A DNA stretch of 34,039 bases from SKZT01 sp964478625 (lineage in GTDB: Bacteria; Desulfobacterota; Desulfobacteria; Desulfobacterales; SKZT01), in the NCBI GenBank assembly GCA_964478625.1, contig CAYZJH010000038.1, positions 1-34,039 on the forward strand, given 5' to 3'. Made by a program: the position numbers and the translations under genes. The notes beneath the pieces were generated by a model. That model saw nothing but the letters and a program-made list of their open reading frames with translations, searched no databases and was not told the DNA's origin. Shown here in pieces: positions 1-7,814 of the stretch. Position 1 is the first letter of the stretch. Each line of letters begins with the position of its first letter.

Positions 1-620
1 CACTCAAAGGCGGGGCTTTCGACTATCTTTCCAAACCTTGCGATATTGATATTCTCACAGCCAAGGTTCTCGAGGCCCACCGCAATATCGAGAAAATTGT
101 GGAAGAAAACTGCGTGGGCGACATCATGATTCCTATTGAGGAATACACCACCCTGACCGAAGAGCATACTATTCAGGAAGCCATTGAAGTGATCCGGGCC
201 TCTTTCTATCCAAGGCTTTCGACCAGTCGTATCATGGAAACCGGACACCGGTCGCTGTTGGTCATGGATTCGCAAAATCATGTCAAAGGTGTTGTGGCCA
301 TCATCGAATTGCTTCAAAACATTATGCCCCCATACCTGAGTGCCCCGAAACCCAGTATGGCCGACTCCATGCAATACTCCACCATGTTCTGGAAAGGAGA
401 ATTCAAGCGATCCGTTAAAAAACTGGCAGACAAGAAACTGAGCGATATTATGGCTCCGCCTCCGCTGACTATCGATTATGACGCCAACCTCATGGAGGCT
501 TCCTACGCCATGGTCTCCAATAAAGAACGCCGGCTGGTGGTTCTGAAAAACGGGAAGGTGGCGGGCGTTCTCAGGGAACAGGACCTTTTCTTTGAAATCG
601 AACGTATCATTCGGGAATAA
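1..620 (+). CDS. Response regulator with CBS-domain pair, C-terminal part (5' end outside window)
   Basis: The frame is open from the window edge (first full codon at base 3), so the GTG at 99 is internal and the gene is partial. The first ~30 residues look like the end of a CheY-like receiver domain: GGAFDYLSKPCD contains the conserved K-P of beta5 and is followed by a final amphipathic helix. The rest holds two CBS-type halves. One begins near VGDIMIPIEEY and continues through RSLLVMDSQNHVKGVV. The second begins near LSDIMAPPPLTIDYDANLMEA and ends RRLVVLKNGKVAGVLREQD. CBS pairs usually bind adenosyl nucleotides. The protein is therefore probably a cytoplasmic phospho-signal and nucleotide-sensing regulator without a DNA-binding output domain. 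Its sensor kinase would lie upstream of the window. There is no visible link to the injection system downstream beyond proximity. Confidence 0.85.
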   Translation, partial: LKGGAFDYLSKPCDIDILTAKVLEAHRNIEKIVEENCVGDIMIPIEEYTTLTEEHTIQEAIEVIRASFYPRLSTSRIMETGHRSLLVMDSQNHVKGVVAIIELLQNIMPPYLSAPKPSMADSMQYSTMFWKGEFKRSVKKLADKKLSDIMAPPPLTIDYDANLMEASYAMVSNKERRLVVLKNGKVAGVLREQDLFFEIERIIRE

Positions 621-652
621 TGTCCGTTTATCAGTCACTCGCCATGTTTAAA

Positions 653-685
653 TCAGAGGAAGGCCGAATTCCGGCCGTCCTCTGA
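653..685. terminator. Strong hairpin after the response-regulator gene, possible terminator
   Basis: A near-perfect inverted repeat: tcagagga then ggccg, a short AATT loop, then cggcc and tcctctga, with one internal mismatch. It sits 33 bases after the stop codon at 620. No T-run follows, so it is a hairpin of terminator shape but not a canonical intrinsic terminator. Confidence 0.5.
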
Positions 686-858
686 TAGAACCCGATTTCA
701 GAATCAGAAGCATCTGCCGATATCCGGCTGTCCGACTCCTTAACTGAAACGGATAACTCATAGGGTTTTGTAAGGAATACTGACGCTCAAACGCGAAGCC
801 GTTTTTGATATTTATCTCTTTTAAAAAAATTTCAGTGTTTTTTGCAGAAAAATATTTA

Positions 859-887
859 TTGACATCCTCAACCACTCTGCATATTTT
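859..887 (+). promoter_or_regulatory. Candidate sigma70 promoter for the injection-system operon
   Basis: TTGACA at 859-864, a 17-base spacer, then TATTTT at 882-887. The -35 is a perfect consensus and the -10 differs at two positions. It lies in AT-rich non-coding sequence upstream of, and in the same direction as, the CIS genes. The expected transcript would start near 894 and have a long leader. Confidence 0.5.
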
Positions 888-1113
888 GAAATCATTAAAA
901 TAAATCCTACAAGTAAAATTCCGGAACTTAAAAATCAAATACGCAATACTCACAATCGGGTATATATTTTGGCAGGAAAAAATACCCTGAAAGGTAATGG
1001 CTTCGACAGACTCATTTCGTGACGGTTTTATACCTATGAAAATCCCCAGATGAGAAACTGCCGATCAATGGACGTTGCAAGTTTAACTCCTTTTGAAGGC
1101 ACCCAGAACGATC

Positions 1114-1800
1114 ATGATTGAAGAAATTGACCAACGTCTGAGTAAGTGGATTACAAGCGTGGTAGAAGAGGACATAGAGGTGTCTTTTCTTCCTCCCGGA
1201 ACTATGGGAGACAAGAAATTTGTGGGGCTCTATCTGAAAGACATTCTTCCTTTAGCCCCCCATTCTTTAACACGAAGGCCGCCTCTTCAAGTTTTACTGC
1301 GCTACCTGATTACTTCATGGGCTGAAAGTCCGCAGGTAGCCCATCGCGTTTTGGGACAGCTTTTGTTTGCAGCCATGGAAAATCCGGAATTTGAAGTTGA
1401 GCTGGAACCTATTCCGGCTGATTTCTGGAGTGCATTCGGCACGATTCCAATGCCGGCTTTTTTGCTTCGCTTGCCCTTGCGGGTTGAACGGCAGGAACAA
1501 CCCATGAAGCTGATACAATCACCGATGGAAATCACAAAATCAAACCTCGTAAGCATACCGGGAATGGTTATGGGGCCGAATGAAATTCCTCTACCCAATG
1601 CCCGGGTCGAAATCTCCACTCATAATTTGGTTACCCGTACCGATGTTAAAGGTCGTTTTCTATTTCCATCCGTGCCAATGCAACCATCCCAAAAGAAAGT
1701 CTGTATTACTGCCCGCAGCCGAAAGCTTTTTAAAGAGTTTGACTTGATAAAAGGCAAACCAGAGCCGTGGGTTATTCATTTTGACATATTGGAGGTTTGA
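1114..1800 (+). CDS. CIS tube-cap protein (Pvc16-like, DUF4255) with C-terminal carboxypeptidase-regulatory-like domain
   Basis: The N-terminal ~135 residues match the DUF4255/Pvc16_N pattern: MIEEIDQRL opening, a VSFLPPG strand, LYLKDI, PPLQVLLRYLITSWAESP and HRVLGQLLFAAMENP. Pvc16/Afp16 proteins cap the end of the inner tube and sheath and set particle length. The C-terminal ~75 residues (SIPGMVMGPNEIPLPNARVE ... TRTDVKGRFLFPSVP) look like a CarboxypepD_reg beta-sandwich. I chose ATG 1114. A TTG at 1093 is in frame but neither start has a good Shine-Dalgarno sequence. It is the first gene of the operon, and the SD of the sheath gene (GGAGG) lies inside its last codons, suggesting translational coupling. 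Assignment to the family is fairly secure; the length-control role is by analogy. Confidence 0.85.
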   Translation: MIEEIDQRLSKWITSVVEEDIEVSFLPPGTMGDKKFVGLYLKDILPLAPHSLTRRPPLQVLLRYLITSWAESPQVAHRVLGQLLFAAMENPEFEVELEPIPADFWSAFGTIPMPAFLLRLPLRVERQEQPMKLIQSPMEITKSNLVSIPGMVMGPNEIPLPNARVEISTHNLVTRTDVKGRFLFPSVPMQPSQKKVCITARSRKLFKEFDLIKGKPEPWVIHFDILEV

Positions 1801-1801
1801 A

Positions 1802-3019
1802 ATGCCGAATTATATGACACCAGGTATTTATATGGAAGAGATTTCCGGCGGGGGCACCCGTCCCATTGCGGCGGTCAGCACCAGCACTGCGGCCTTTCTG
1901 GGAGTAGCGCCGGCTGCGGGTAAGCATCTGAATGAACCGGTTGCAATCAGCAACTGGTCCCAATTTGTCAGGGAATTCGTGGATGAAAAAAGCCCAAGCA
2001 CGGATCTTGCCCGAGCGGTATTTGGTTTTTTCAATAACGGAGGCAGCCGATGTTACGTGCTCAATATCGGCAACGGAAAACCCGTCGCCGGTGATGAACG
2101 CAAACGAGAGGGGATCAGTGCATTGGAAACGGTGGATGAAGCCAAGATTATCGCCGCACCCGGATATACGGATATCCTTTCCTACGAGGCTATCATCTCG
2201 CATTGTGAAAAGATGAAAAATCGGTTTGCGATCCTCGATTCACCAGTGAAGGTGCACAATCTGGATGCATTAAAAAAGGTGGGAAGCGCCGGAACTTCGG
2301 AATTGAGTGATGAAGGGGATGAAACCAAGGAAGATGCACTTCGTCCAAGACAAACCGATTACGCAGCGTTTTATTTTCCATGGATTACGGCTCGTGATCC
2401 TCTATCAAGCGGCACAATTGTAAAAACTCCACCCTCGGGCCATCTGGCAGGGGTTTATGCCCGGACGGATGCAACACGCGGTGTTCATAAAGCACCTGCC
2501 AACGAACCGATTCGGGGGGCGCTTGATCTCTGCTACAGGGTGACCCGTGAAGAGCAGGGTGAACTCAATGCGGCCGGTGTCAATTGCATTCGATTTTTTC
2601 CCGATTCGGGCATTCGTGTCTGGGGAGCGCGAACCCTCAGTGCTGAAGCTGGAGAATGGCGTTATATCAGTGTCCGTCGTTTATTCAACATGATCGAAGA
2701 ATCCATCGAAAGAGGCTCCAGGTGGACCGTATTTGAGTCCAACGACTCACGAACCTGGAAGTCGATTGAGCGCGACATAAGAGCTTTTTTGACTCTGGTA
2801 TGGCGGGATGGCGCACTGAAAGGAAATACTCCTGAACAGGCATTCTTTGTAAAATGTGATGAAGAGACCAACCCGCCTGAGGTGATTGATGCTGGAAGGC
2901 TGGTAACGGAAATCGGAATCGCGCCGGTCAAACCAGCCGAGTTTATTATCTTCCGCATTTTTCAGTGGATGGGCGGAGGCCCCGAAGAACAAGCTGAGGC
3001 AGGTGGAGCAACTGCCTAA
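1802..3019 (+). CDS. Contractile sheath protein (Pvc2-4/Afp2-4-like)
   Basis: A 405-residue sheath subunit. The N-terminus MPNYMTPGIYMEEISGGG and the following IAAVSTSTAAFLGVAP are diagnostic of phage-tail-like sheath proteins. The middle has IIAAPGYTD, and the C-terminal sheath-core region runs from YISVRRLFNMIEESIERGSR through WTVFE to VKPAEFIIFRI. Sheath subunits polymerise around the tube in an extended state and contract to drive it forward. ATG 1802 follows GGAGG with 7 bases between. An upstream in-frame codon at 1781 would only extend into the cap gene. Only one sheath gene is present, whereas PVC and Afp clusters have three. It is shorter than phage T4 gp18, as expected for minimal CIS sheaths. 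Confidence 0.95.
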   Translation: MPNYMTPGIYMEEISGGGTRPIAAVSTSTAAFLGVAPAAGKHLNEPVAISNWSQFVREFVDEKSPSTDLARAVFGFFNNGGSRCYVLNIGNGKPVAGDERKREGISALETVDEAKIIAAPGYTDILSYEAIISHCEKMKNRFAILDSPVKVHNLDALKKVGSAGTSELSDEGDETKEDALRPRQTDYAAFYFPWITARDPLSSGTIVKTPPSGHLAGVYARTDATRGVHKAPANEPIRGALDLCYRVTREEQGELNAAGVNCIRFFPDSGIRVWGARTLSAEAGEWRYISVRRLFNMIEESIERGSRWTVFESNDSRTWKSIERDIRAFLTLVWRDGALKGNTPEQAFFVKCDEETNPPEVIDAGRLVTEIGIAPVKPAEFIIFRIFQWMGGGPEEQAEAGGATA

Positions 3020-3046
3020 GAATTTGAATCTATAAGGAGACAAGAC

Positions 3047-3475
3047 ATGCCGGAAACTGATATTTACCGATCCTATAATTTTGTAGTGGATATCCAGGGT
3101 GTTACATCCGGATATTTTACTGAAATCAGCGGGCTGAGTATTTCAGTTGAATCCATTTCCTATCGGGAAGGCGGAGGTGCACCGGCTGTACGCAAACTAC
3201 CGGGCCGGGTGGAATATGGGGATATCACCCTCAAGTGGGGTATGAGCGAATCCACCGAGCTGTGGGAATGGCTCATGACAGCGGTTCAAGGCAATGTGGA
3301 ACGTAAGGAATTATCCATCATTTTATTAGCCCCCGATGGACAGCAGGAAAACGCACGATGGAACCTGCACAACGCCTGGCCGACTGCCTGGCGCGGTGCT
3401 CACCTGAGAGGTGATGCACAAGGAGTGGCCATTGAAACCTTAACCATTGCCCATGAAGGCATTGAACGCGCATGA
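3047..3475 (+). CDS. CIS inner tube protein (gp19-like, Pvc1/Pvc5-like)
   Basis: A 142-residue protein of the T4 gp19-like tail-tube family. Visible hallmarks are the opening TDIYRSYNFVVDIQGV, the SGLSISVESISYREGG segment, RKLPGRVEYGDITLKWGMS, and the C-terminal WNLHNAWPTAWRGA followed by VAIETLTIAHEGIERA. The protein forms stacked hexameric rings inside the sheath. ATG 3047 follows an AAGGAG SD at the right distance. Only one tube gene is present; clusters of the PVC type usually have a second for the tube-baseplate junction. The stop overlaps the next start (ATGA). Confidence 0.95.
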   Translation: MPETDIYRSYNFVVDIQGVTSGYFTEISGLSISVESISYREGGGAPAVRKLPGRVEYGDITLKWGMSESTELWEWLMTAVQGNVERKELSIILLAPDGQQENARWNLHNAWPTAWRGAHLRGDAQGVAIETLTIAHEGIERA

Positions 3476-4770
3476 TTACCCTGATTCGCAAATACGCACG
3501 AAAGTGGCTGATTGCAATAGCCCTAGCCGCCCGAAACCTGGCGGAAGCGACCGCCTCTCGCCTTATATCTTCCGATCAAAGGGAGACAGGCGAGCGCCAG
3601 GAAAAAAACCGGACGAAAAATCTCCCAACAAATCATTTCGGAGGACCGCCGGAGCACTGGATTCGGCTGGTTAAACAACATGCACCCGAGTTGCTCAACC
3701 CAAGCCCCTTGTATAGGGCCTCCCAGGAGGAATCACAAATCTTTGAACGTAATATCGGCCCAGATGATGAGTATGGAGAAACGGATACCCCGGAACCAGA
3801 ACTTGAGAAAAAAGAAGTTGAAAATTTTCATGTTCCCGGTAATGGGCCTTTTCAGGTAAATGTATCGCATCCGTCACAGGAATCTGCTTCGCCATCAACA
3901 TCGAACATCAAAAAAACCGAAAACGATTCCATTCAATCTGCCGAAAATGATTTAAAATTCCCAGAGCATTTTCAGCATCGCAAAAGCACCGTTCCATTAA
4001 AATCCAAGTATCGACCCGGGTCTAAAAGTGTACTCCAAACCCTCCCATCACCCAAGGAGGCCAAGAAAAAGAGCATTCGTGAACCTTTAAGACTTCATGG
4101 GAAAGGTCCCTTAATGCATTTGCGATCCCCCCGGCCGGCTTCCAGCGATGAGGAAAATGGCCTTACACGAAAAATTTCCTCAAAAAAAATACAGCAGGAA
4201 TCCAAGAGTAAATTCTCTTCGGATAATCAGACCGGAAAACAGTTTATTCAATCCGAACCGCATTCAAAAAATCCTCAAATATCTTCTGGATCCAACACAA
4301 AATTTCTCATTTTCAGACAGGTAAAACGACAACCCACCAGCAAGACAATTTCCGGTCGGACCGGATTATTAAAAACATCGAAATTTTCACCAACTGATGA
4401 GACCCGATTCCTTACCTCCAAAAATGAACAAAAAGAATCTGATCCGATATCTCCTGAACAAGTCATGATATCCAATTGGAAAAAGATCGATCAGCCGTTT
4501 GAGAAAAAAGAAGCACTGAAGGAAAAAATATCCCGGCCGACAGAGTTAAACTGGCCTGCCCTTCCGGGAGAAAATGACTCTCATGATGATGCACCTGATA
4601 ATCCTGATGCGGTTTGGCCAAGCTTGCCCGAAGAATCATCCATCGGCCTGAGGTCCCTTTTGGATCAGATGGAAATTCGCCTTTCAGAAACAGAGTCGCG
4701 TGGTACAGAACATTTGCGGCGACTGGATGAAGAACAAAAGGGAATACCATGGAACGAGTTGCATTTATAA
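3472..4770 (+). CDS. Unrecognised disordered Ser/Lys-rich protein inside the CIS operon
   Basis: No family recognised. It starts by ATGA overlap with the tube gene and its end overlaps the LysM baseplate gene by 22 bases, so it is firmly inside the operon. Three parts are visible. The first is a short N-terminal amphipathic or hydrophobic stretch (MITLIRKYARKWLIAIALAA), followed by a small conserved-looking block PPEHWIRLVKQHAPELLNP (~62-80). The second is about 300 residues of low-complexity, Ser/Lys/Pro/Gln-rich and probably disordered sequence. The third is an acidic C-terminal tail with two WPxLPxE motifs (WPALPGE, WPSLPEE) and an ordered end rich in charged helix (LRSLLDQMEIRLSE ... RLDEEQKGIPWNEL). 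Its position is that of Pvc6 and neighbours in PVC clusters. It could be a scaffold, tape-measure-like, sheath-tube adaptor or lumen protein; none of these can be decided from sequence. Confidence 0.75.
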   Translation: MITLIRKYARKWLIAIALAARNLAEATASRLISSDQRETGERQEKNRTKNLPTNHFGGPPEHWIRLVKQHAPELLNPSPLYRASQEESQIFERNIGPDDEYGETDTPEPELEKKEVENFHVPGNGPFQVNVSHPSQESASPSTSNIKKTENDSIQSAENDLKFPEHFQHRKSTVPLKSKYRPGSKSVLQTLPSPKEAKKKSIREPLRLHGKGPLMHLRSPRPASSDEENGLTRKISSKKIQQESKSKFSSDNQTGKQFIQSEPHSKNPQISSGSNTKFLIFRQVKRQPTSKTISGRTGLLKTSKFSPTDETRFLTSKNEQKESDPISPEQVMISNWKKIDQPFEKKEALKEKISRPTELNWPALPGENDSHDDAPDNPDAVWPSLPEESSIGLRSLLDQMEIRLSETESRGTEHLRRLDEEQKGIPWNELHL

Positions 4771-5474
4771 TCGAAGACACCGGTGAAAGAATCGGATGCC
4801 TGCTAAACCCTGAAAGCCTGGTGATAAGACGTCAGGCCGGAGTTCATACCCGGAGGTCTGCAGGCGGATTGATCACGGGTTCCCACCTGGCGGATGATCA
4901 ACTGCTTTACAGTGGCGGAGGCAATACCGAACTGACCATGAATCTTTTGTTTGATATTTCCCTTGCAGGATCATCTTTCCAGACCGAAGATGTCCGCGAC
5001 CTCACGGGTCCTTTCTGGCGATTGGCCGAAAATTCTCAGGAAACCGGCAGCTATGGGAATCCGCCGATTTGCCGTTTTGTTTGGGGCAAGAGCTGGCATA
5101 TACCCGGCATAGTCAGGTCCATCGCGGAAAAACTCGAATATTTCACAAAAGATGGACTTCCAAGACGATCTTTAATCCGGCTGCTTTTTCGAAGGGTTCT
5201 GGAACCGGTCACACCACGGGCACATAAGTCGGGCAACGGATACCAACATCCCTCAATCGGGCAAACATCAGGCATGCCGGGATTCGGAGAAAGGATGGAT
5301 TCTTATGAAGTGCTCGGCGGGGAACGACCTGACCAGATCGGGTACGCCAACTATGATGATCCGGCTAAGGGGCGTGCCGTGATGGCATACAACAAGATTG
5401 ATGATCCGCTGCGTATTCCCGCAGGTACGATATTGAATATGCCGTCTGAATTTGAATTGGAGGAATTTTTGTGA
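4749..5474 (+). CDS. CIS baseplate protein with C-terminal LysM (Pvc7/Afp7-like)
   Basis: A 241-residue protein resembling Pvc7/Afp7 and T4 gp53-like LysM baseplate components. The N-terminal part carries the typical VRDLTGPFWRLAE block and a CRFVWGKSWHIPGIVRSIAEK beta-region. The last ~45 residues form a LysM-like fold: SYEVLGGERPDQIGYANYD then DDPLRIPAGTILNMPS. In CIS particles this protein holds sheath or tube ends to the central spike complex; LysM here is a protein-protein clamp, not necessarily a peptidoglycan binder. ATG 4749 lies inside the end of the preceding gene, preceded by AAAGGGA. Its stop overlaps the GTG start of the spike gene. Confidence 0.85.
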   Translation: MERVAFIIEDTGERIGCLLNPESLVIRRQAGVHTRRSAGGLITGSHLADDQLLYSGGGNTELTMNLLFDISLAGSSFQTEDVRDLTGPFWRLAENSQETGSYGNPPICRFVWGKSWHIPGIVRSIAEKLEYFTKDGLPRRSLIRLLFRRVLEPVTPRAHKSGNGYQHPSIGQTSGMPGFGERMDSYEVLGGERPDQIGYANYDDPAKGRAVMAYNKIDDPLRIPAGTILNMPSEFELEEFL

Positions 5475-7042
5475 GTTCAATAGTTACCATAACCAAAATA
5501 GTGATTGAACTGGATGGAAGGCCGATTTCTGCGGAAGACGGCAGGACACTGGCGGAAGTGCGAGTCCACCAGGGGTTGTCCCTGCCCACGGTTTGTGAAC
5601 TTACCTTTCTTGAACCTGACAGTGCAATCTTTGATGACGCTTCCTTGCTCATGGGCATTCCCCTTCAAATACGGGTCGAAGGATTCTATGAAATTCTATT
5701 TGCAGGGGAGATCACAGCAGTTAATTATGAATATGGACCCTCCCGTGAAAGATGGGTCCGGGTTCGGGGATATGATGGCTTGCATCGACTTCGGAAACGA
5801 CAACCGGTATGCACCCATGTACAGGTCAACCTTCATGAATTGGCACAAAGCCTCGTGTCGGACCTTGGAGTTCATGTAGAAGCGATTGAATCCGGACCCC
5901 TGAGGCAAAATATTATCCAGTATAACCAGTCCGATTTCGACTTATTGGCCGAAACCGCTGAAAAGTGCGGATTCTATTTTATACTTCATGAAGACATCCT
6001 TCGCATCTTTACATTGGAAGGCATTGGCCATCCGGTCGAATTGGCGCTTGGGTCTTCGCTGCTTGAAGCTCGTATCGAAGTCAATTCGGATTCGACTTGC
6101 CGAACCGTAGAAACCACTGGCTGGGACCCCCACCGGGTTGAACCGGTCAGAGGTCGGGCAGACAGCCCTCGTTCCGGCCGGCAGATTTCCGTTCATCTGG
6201 ATTCCAACCGCATGGGAGGAAACGAGTTGCGAACCATGGTCGAGTCATCAGTGCAGGATGATCTTCAGGCCGATGCTTTGGCTCAGGCCGAACTGGACCG
6301 TCAAATAGCTCGCGAAGTCGTCCTTTGGGGAATTGCGGAAGGCAATCCTCACCTTCGGCCGGGCACACCGGTTTTGGTCAGTGGCGTGGCCGAATCTTTT
6401 GCAGGACGTTATATTCTTACGACCGTAAAACATCTTTTTGACACTAAAAAAGGTTACGTGAGTGAAATCAATACGTCTCCTCCCCGGCCGAGGACACGAT
6501 CCCTATCGACAGGGGCCACCCTGGGAACTGTAAGCCAGATCAATGACCCTGATGGTATGGGAAGGGTTCGTGTCCATTTGCCAAATTACAGGGATGTAGA
6601 AACCGGATGGCTCCCGGTGGTGGTGCCGGGTGCCGGATCTGATAAAGGTCTTATCGCCCTACCCGACGTGGGTGACCAGGTATTGGTAATTTTGTTAAAC
6701 ACGGATCCTGATCAGGCAATTGTTTTGGGCGGACTCTACGGTATCAAAGGACCACCTGATGCAGGAGTGGAAAACGGAATGATCCAGCGGTTTACTTGGG
6801 TGACACCAGGTGCCCAGCGGATTAGATTAGATGATCAGAACAGAACCATTCAGATTGAGAACAACAACGGTGATTTTATTCAATTGTCACCTGAGGAAGT
6901 TCGCCTGGGTGACGGCTTAGGCAGCCTGATTGAACTAACACCCAGTCGATGCCGCATCCATTCCCTATCCGATCTTGAAATCGGTGCACCAGGTAAAAAA
7001 GTCACGATAAGCGGCAAGGTTATTGATTTTGAGAGTGCATAA
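5471..7042 (+). CDS. Central spike protein, VgrG/Pvc8-like
   Basis: A 523-residue spike. Residues ~1-340 correspond to the gp27/late-control-D-like hub: ITKIVIELDGRPIS at the start, FAGEITAVNYEYG, YDGLHRLRKRQPV and LAETAEKCGFYFILHED. Residues ~350-430 are the gp5-type OB fold: LGTVSQINDPDGMGRVRVHL, GWLPVVVPGAG, LPDVGDQVLVILLN, AIVLGGLYG. The remaining ~90 residues are a short beta-helix-like needle (RIRLDDQNRTIQIENNNGD ... LEIGAPGKKVTISGKVIDFE). The trimer forms the spike under the tip protein. The GTG start at 5471 is supported by GGAGG eight bases upstream and the overlap with the LysM gene. No extra C-terminal effector domain is attached. Confidence 0.93.
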   Translation: MSSIVTITKIVIELDGRPISAEDGRTLAEVRVHQGLSLPTVCELTFLEPDSAIFDDASLLMGIPLQIRVEGFYEILFAGEITAVNYEYGPSRERWVRVRGYDGLHRLRKRQPVCTHVQVNLHELAQSLVSDLGVHVEAIESGPLRQNIIQYNQSDFDLLAETAEKCGFYFILHEDILRIFTLEGIGHPVELALGSSLLEARIEVNSDSTCRTVETTGWDPHRVEPVRGRADSPRSGRQISVHLDSNRMGGNELRTMVESSVQDDLQADALAQAELDRQIAREVVLWGIAEGNPHLRPGTPVLVSGVAESFAGRYILTTVKHLFDTKKGYVSEINTSPPRPRTRSLSTGATLGTVSQINDPDGMGRVRVHLPNYRDVETGWLPVVVPGAGSDKGLIALPDVGDQVLVILLNTDPDQAIVLGGLYGIKGPPDAGVENGMIQRFTWVTPGAQRIRLDDQNRTIQIENNNGDFIQLSPEEVRLGDGLGSLIELTPSRCRIHSLSDLEIGAPGKKVTISGKVIDFESA

Positions 7043-7383
7043 TGTACATTTTGACTGAAGATGCCATTATTGTTTGTACGCATGAATTAGGAATTGTAAA
7101 GCTTGAAGCCGGGCAAGAATTGGTCAGGATAAGCGGACGCAGGGTACTGGTGGAAATCGATCCTCAGGACCGGCCGATATCCGGCTGCCCTATGGTTGGC
7201 CCGGGAATCAAAGCCTGTTTGACGACTCTTGTGGTTAAAGAAGGTTACTCGGAATTGCTTCGAATTAATGGAAAACGAGTGTGTCTTGATACCGTCACGG
7301 GTTTTACCGACGGCACCCCACCGGGTACCGTCAAATACAAAGTGAATAATCCAGGGCAAACGCTGGTAAAGGAATTCGCATGA
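7042..7383 (+). CDS. Spike-tip protein, Pvc10-like/PAAR-like small CIS protein
   Basis: A 113-residue protein immediately after the spike, starting by TAATG overlap. It does not carry a classic P-A-A-R motif, but has the size, position and strand-turn composition of CIS spike-tip proteins. Conspicuous possible metal ligands are C12 and H14 (VCTHELG), C49 (SGCPMVGPG), C59 (IKACLTTL) and C81 (RVCLDTVTG). The C-terminal half has GFTDGTPPGTVKYKV. By analogy with PAAR proteins and Pvc10 it would fold as a sharp cone on the VgrG-like trimer, held by a metal ion. Recognition rests on genomic position plus pattern; the tip function is inferred. It ends in an ATGA overlap with the gp25-like gene. Confidence 0.75.
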   Translation: MYILTEDAIIVCTHELGIVKLEAGQELVRISGRRVLVEIDPQDRPISGCPMVGPGIKACLTTLVVKEGYSELLRINGKRVCLDTVTGFTDGTPPGTVKYKVNNPGQTLVKEFA

Positions 7384-7814
7384 AAGCATCACCCTTGTAT
7401 CGTGCATGGCGGTTCGTACATCCGGATTTTGATAGCCAGGAAAAAACCTCCGGCATTCGGATTTCAAGCACGGGAGGCATTGAAATGATCGAGGAGCAAG
7501 ATTCAGTCCGTCAGTCAATCTTACTTTTATTGTCAACATCACCAGGGGAAAGAGTGATGCGACCGGATTACGGCTGTGATTTGCAAAAATTGGTTTTCTC
7601 CCCCAATGATGCAACCACTCATGGTCTGGCTATCTTTTATGTCCGCCGCGCTCTGCAGCGTTGGGAACCCCGCATTGACATATTGCGGCTGGATGCAGGT
7701 GCCGATGAAAAAGATCCGGGGCGTATGGATATTATATTGGAATATCGCATGCGAAAGACCGCCCTTCGTGAAAATTTGATCATTTCCGTATCTTTGACAG
7801 GGGAGGTGGAATGA
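7380..7814 (+). CDS. Baseplate wedge protein, gp25/GPW family (Pvc9-like)
   Basis: A 144-residue protein. The first ~35 residues form the extended arm seen in CIS versions (YRAWRFVHPDF ... ISSTGGIEMIEEQDS). The gp25-like core follows: VRQSILLLLSTSPGERVMRP, DYGCDLQKLVFSPND and a terminal strand region MDIILEYRMRKTALRENL. gp25 proteins trigger or initiate sheath assembly at the baseplate through a sheath-like handshake domain. The EXR-type element is represented by GERVMRP. Translation is coupled to neighbours on both sides through ATGA overlaps. Confidence 0.92.
   Translation: MKASPLYRAWRFVHPDFDSQEKTSGIRISSTGGIEMIEEQDSVRQSILLLLSTSPGERVMRPDYGCDLQKLVFSPNDATTHGLAIFYVRRALQRWEPRIDILRLDAGADEKDPGRMDIILEYRMRKTALRENLIISVSLTGEVE

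Larger units (their letters stand above)
621..1113. other. Gene-free leader region before the injection-system operon
   Basis: About 490 bases hold no convincing gene. A 101-codon reading frame on the minus strand (648-953) overlaps both the hairpin and the promoter-like sequence and has no family resemblance. The stretch is AT-rich from about 790 to 960. It contains the hairpin at 653-685 and the promoter candidate at 859-887, leaving a leader of roughly 220 bases before the first CIS gene. Confidence 0.6.

Noticed and set aside
648..953. 101-codon minus-strand frame downstream of the response regulator
   Set aside because: It overlaps a strong hairpin and a consensus promoter on the other strand, has no family resemblance and no SD; the region reads as non-coding.
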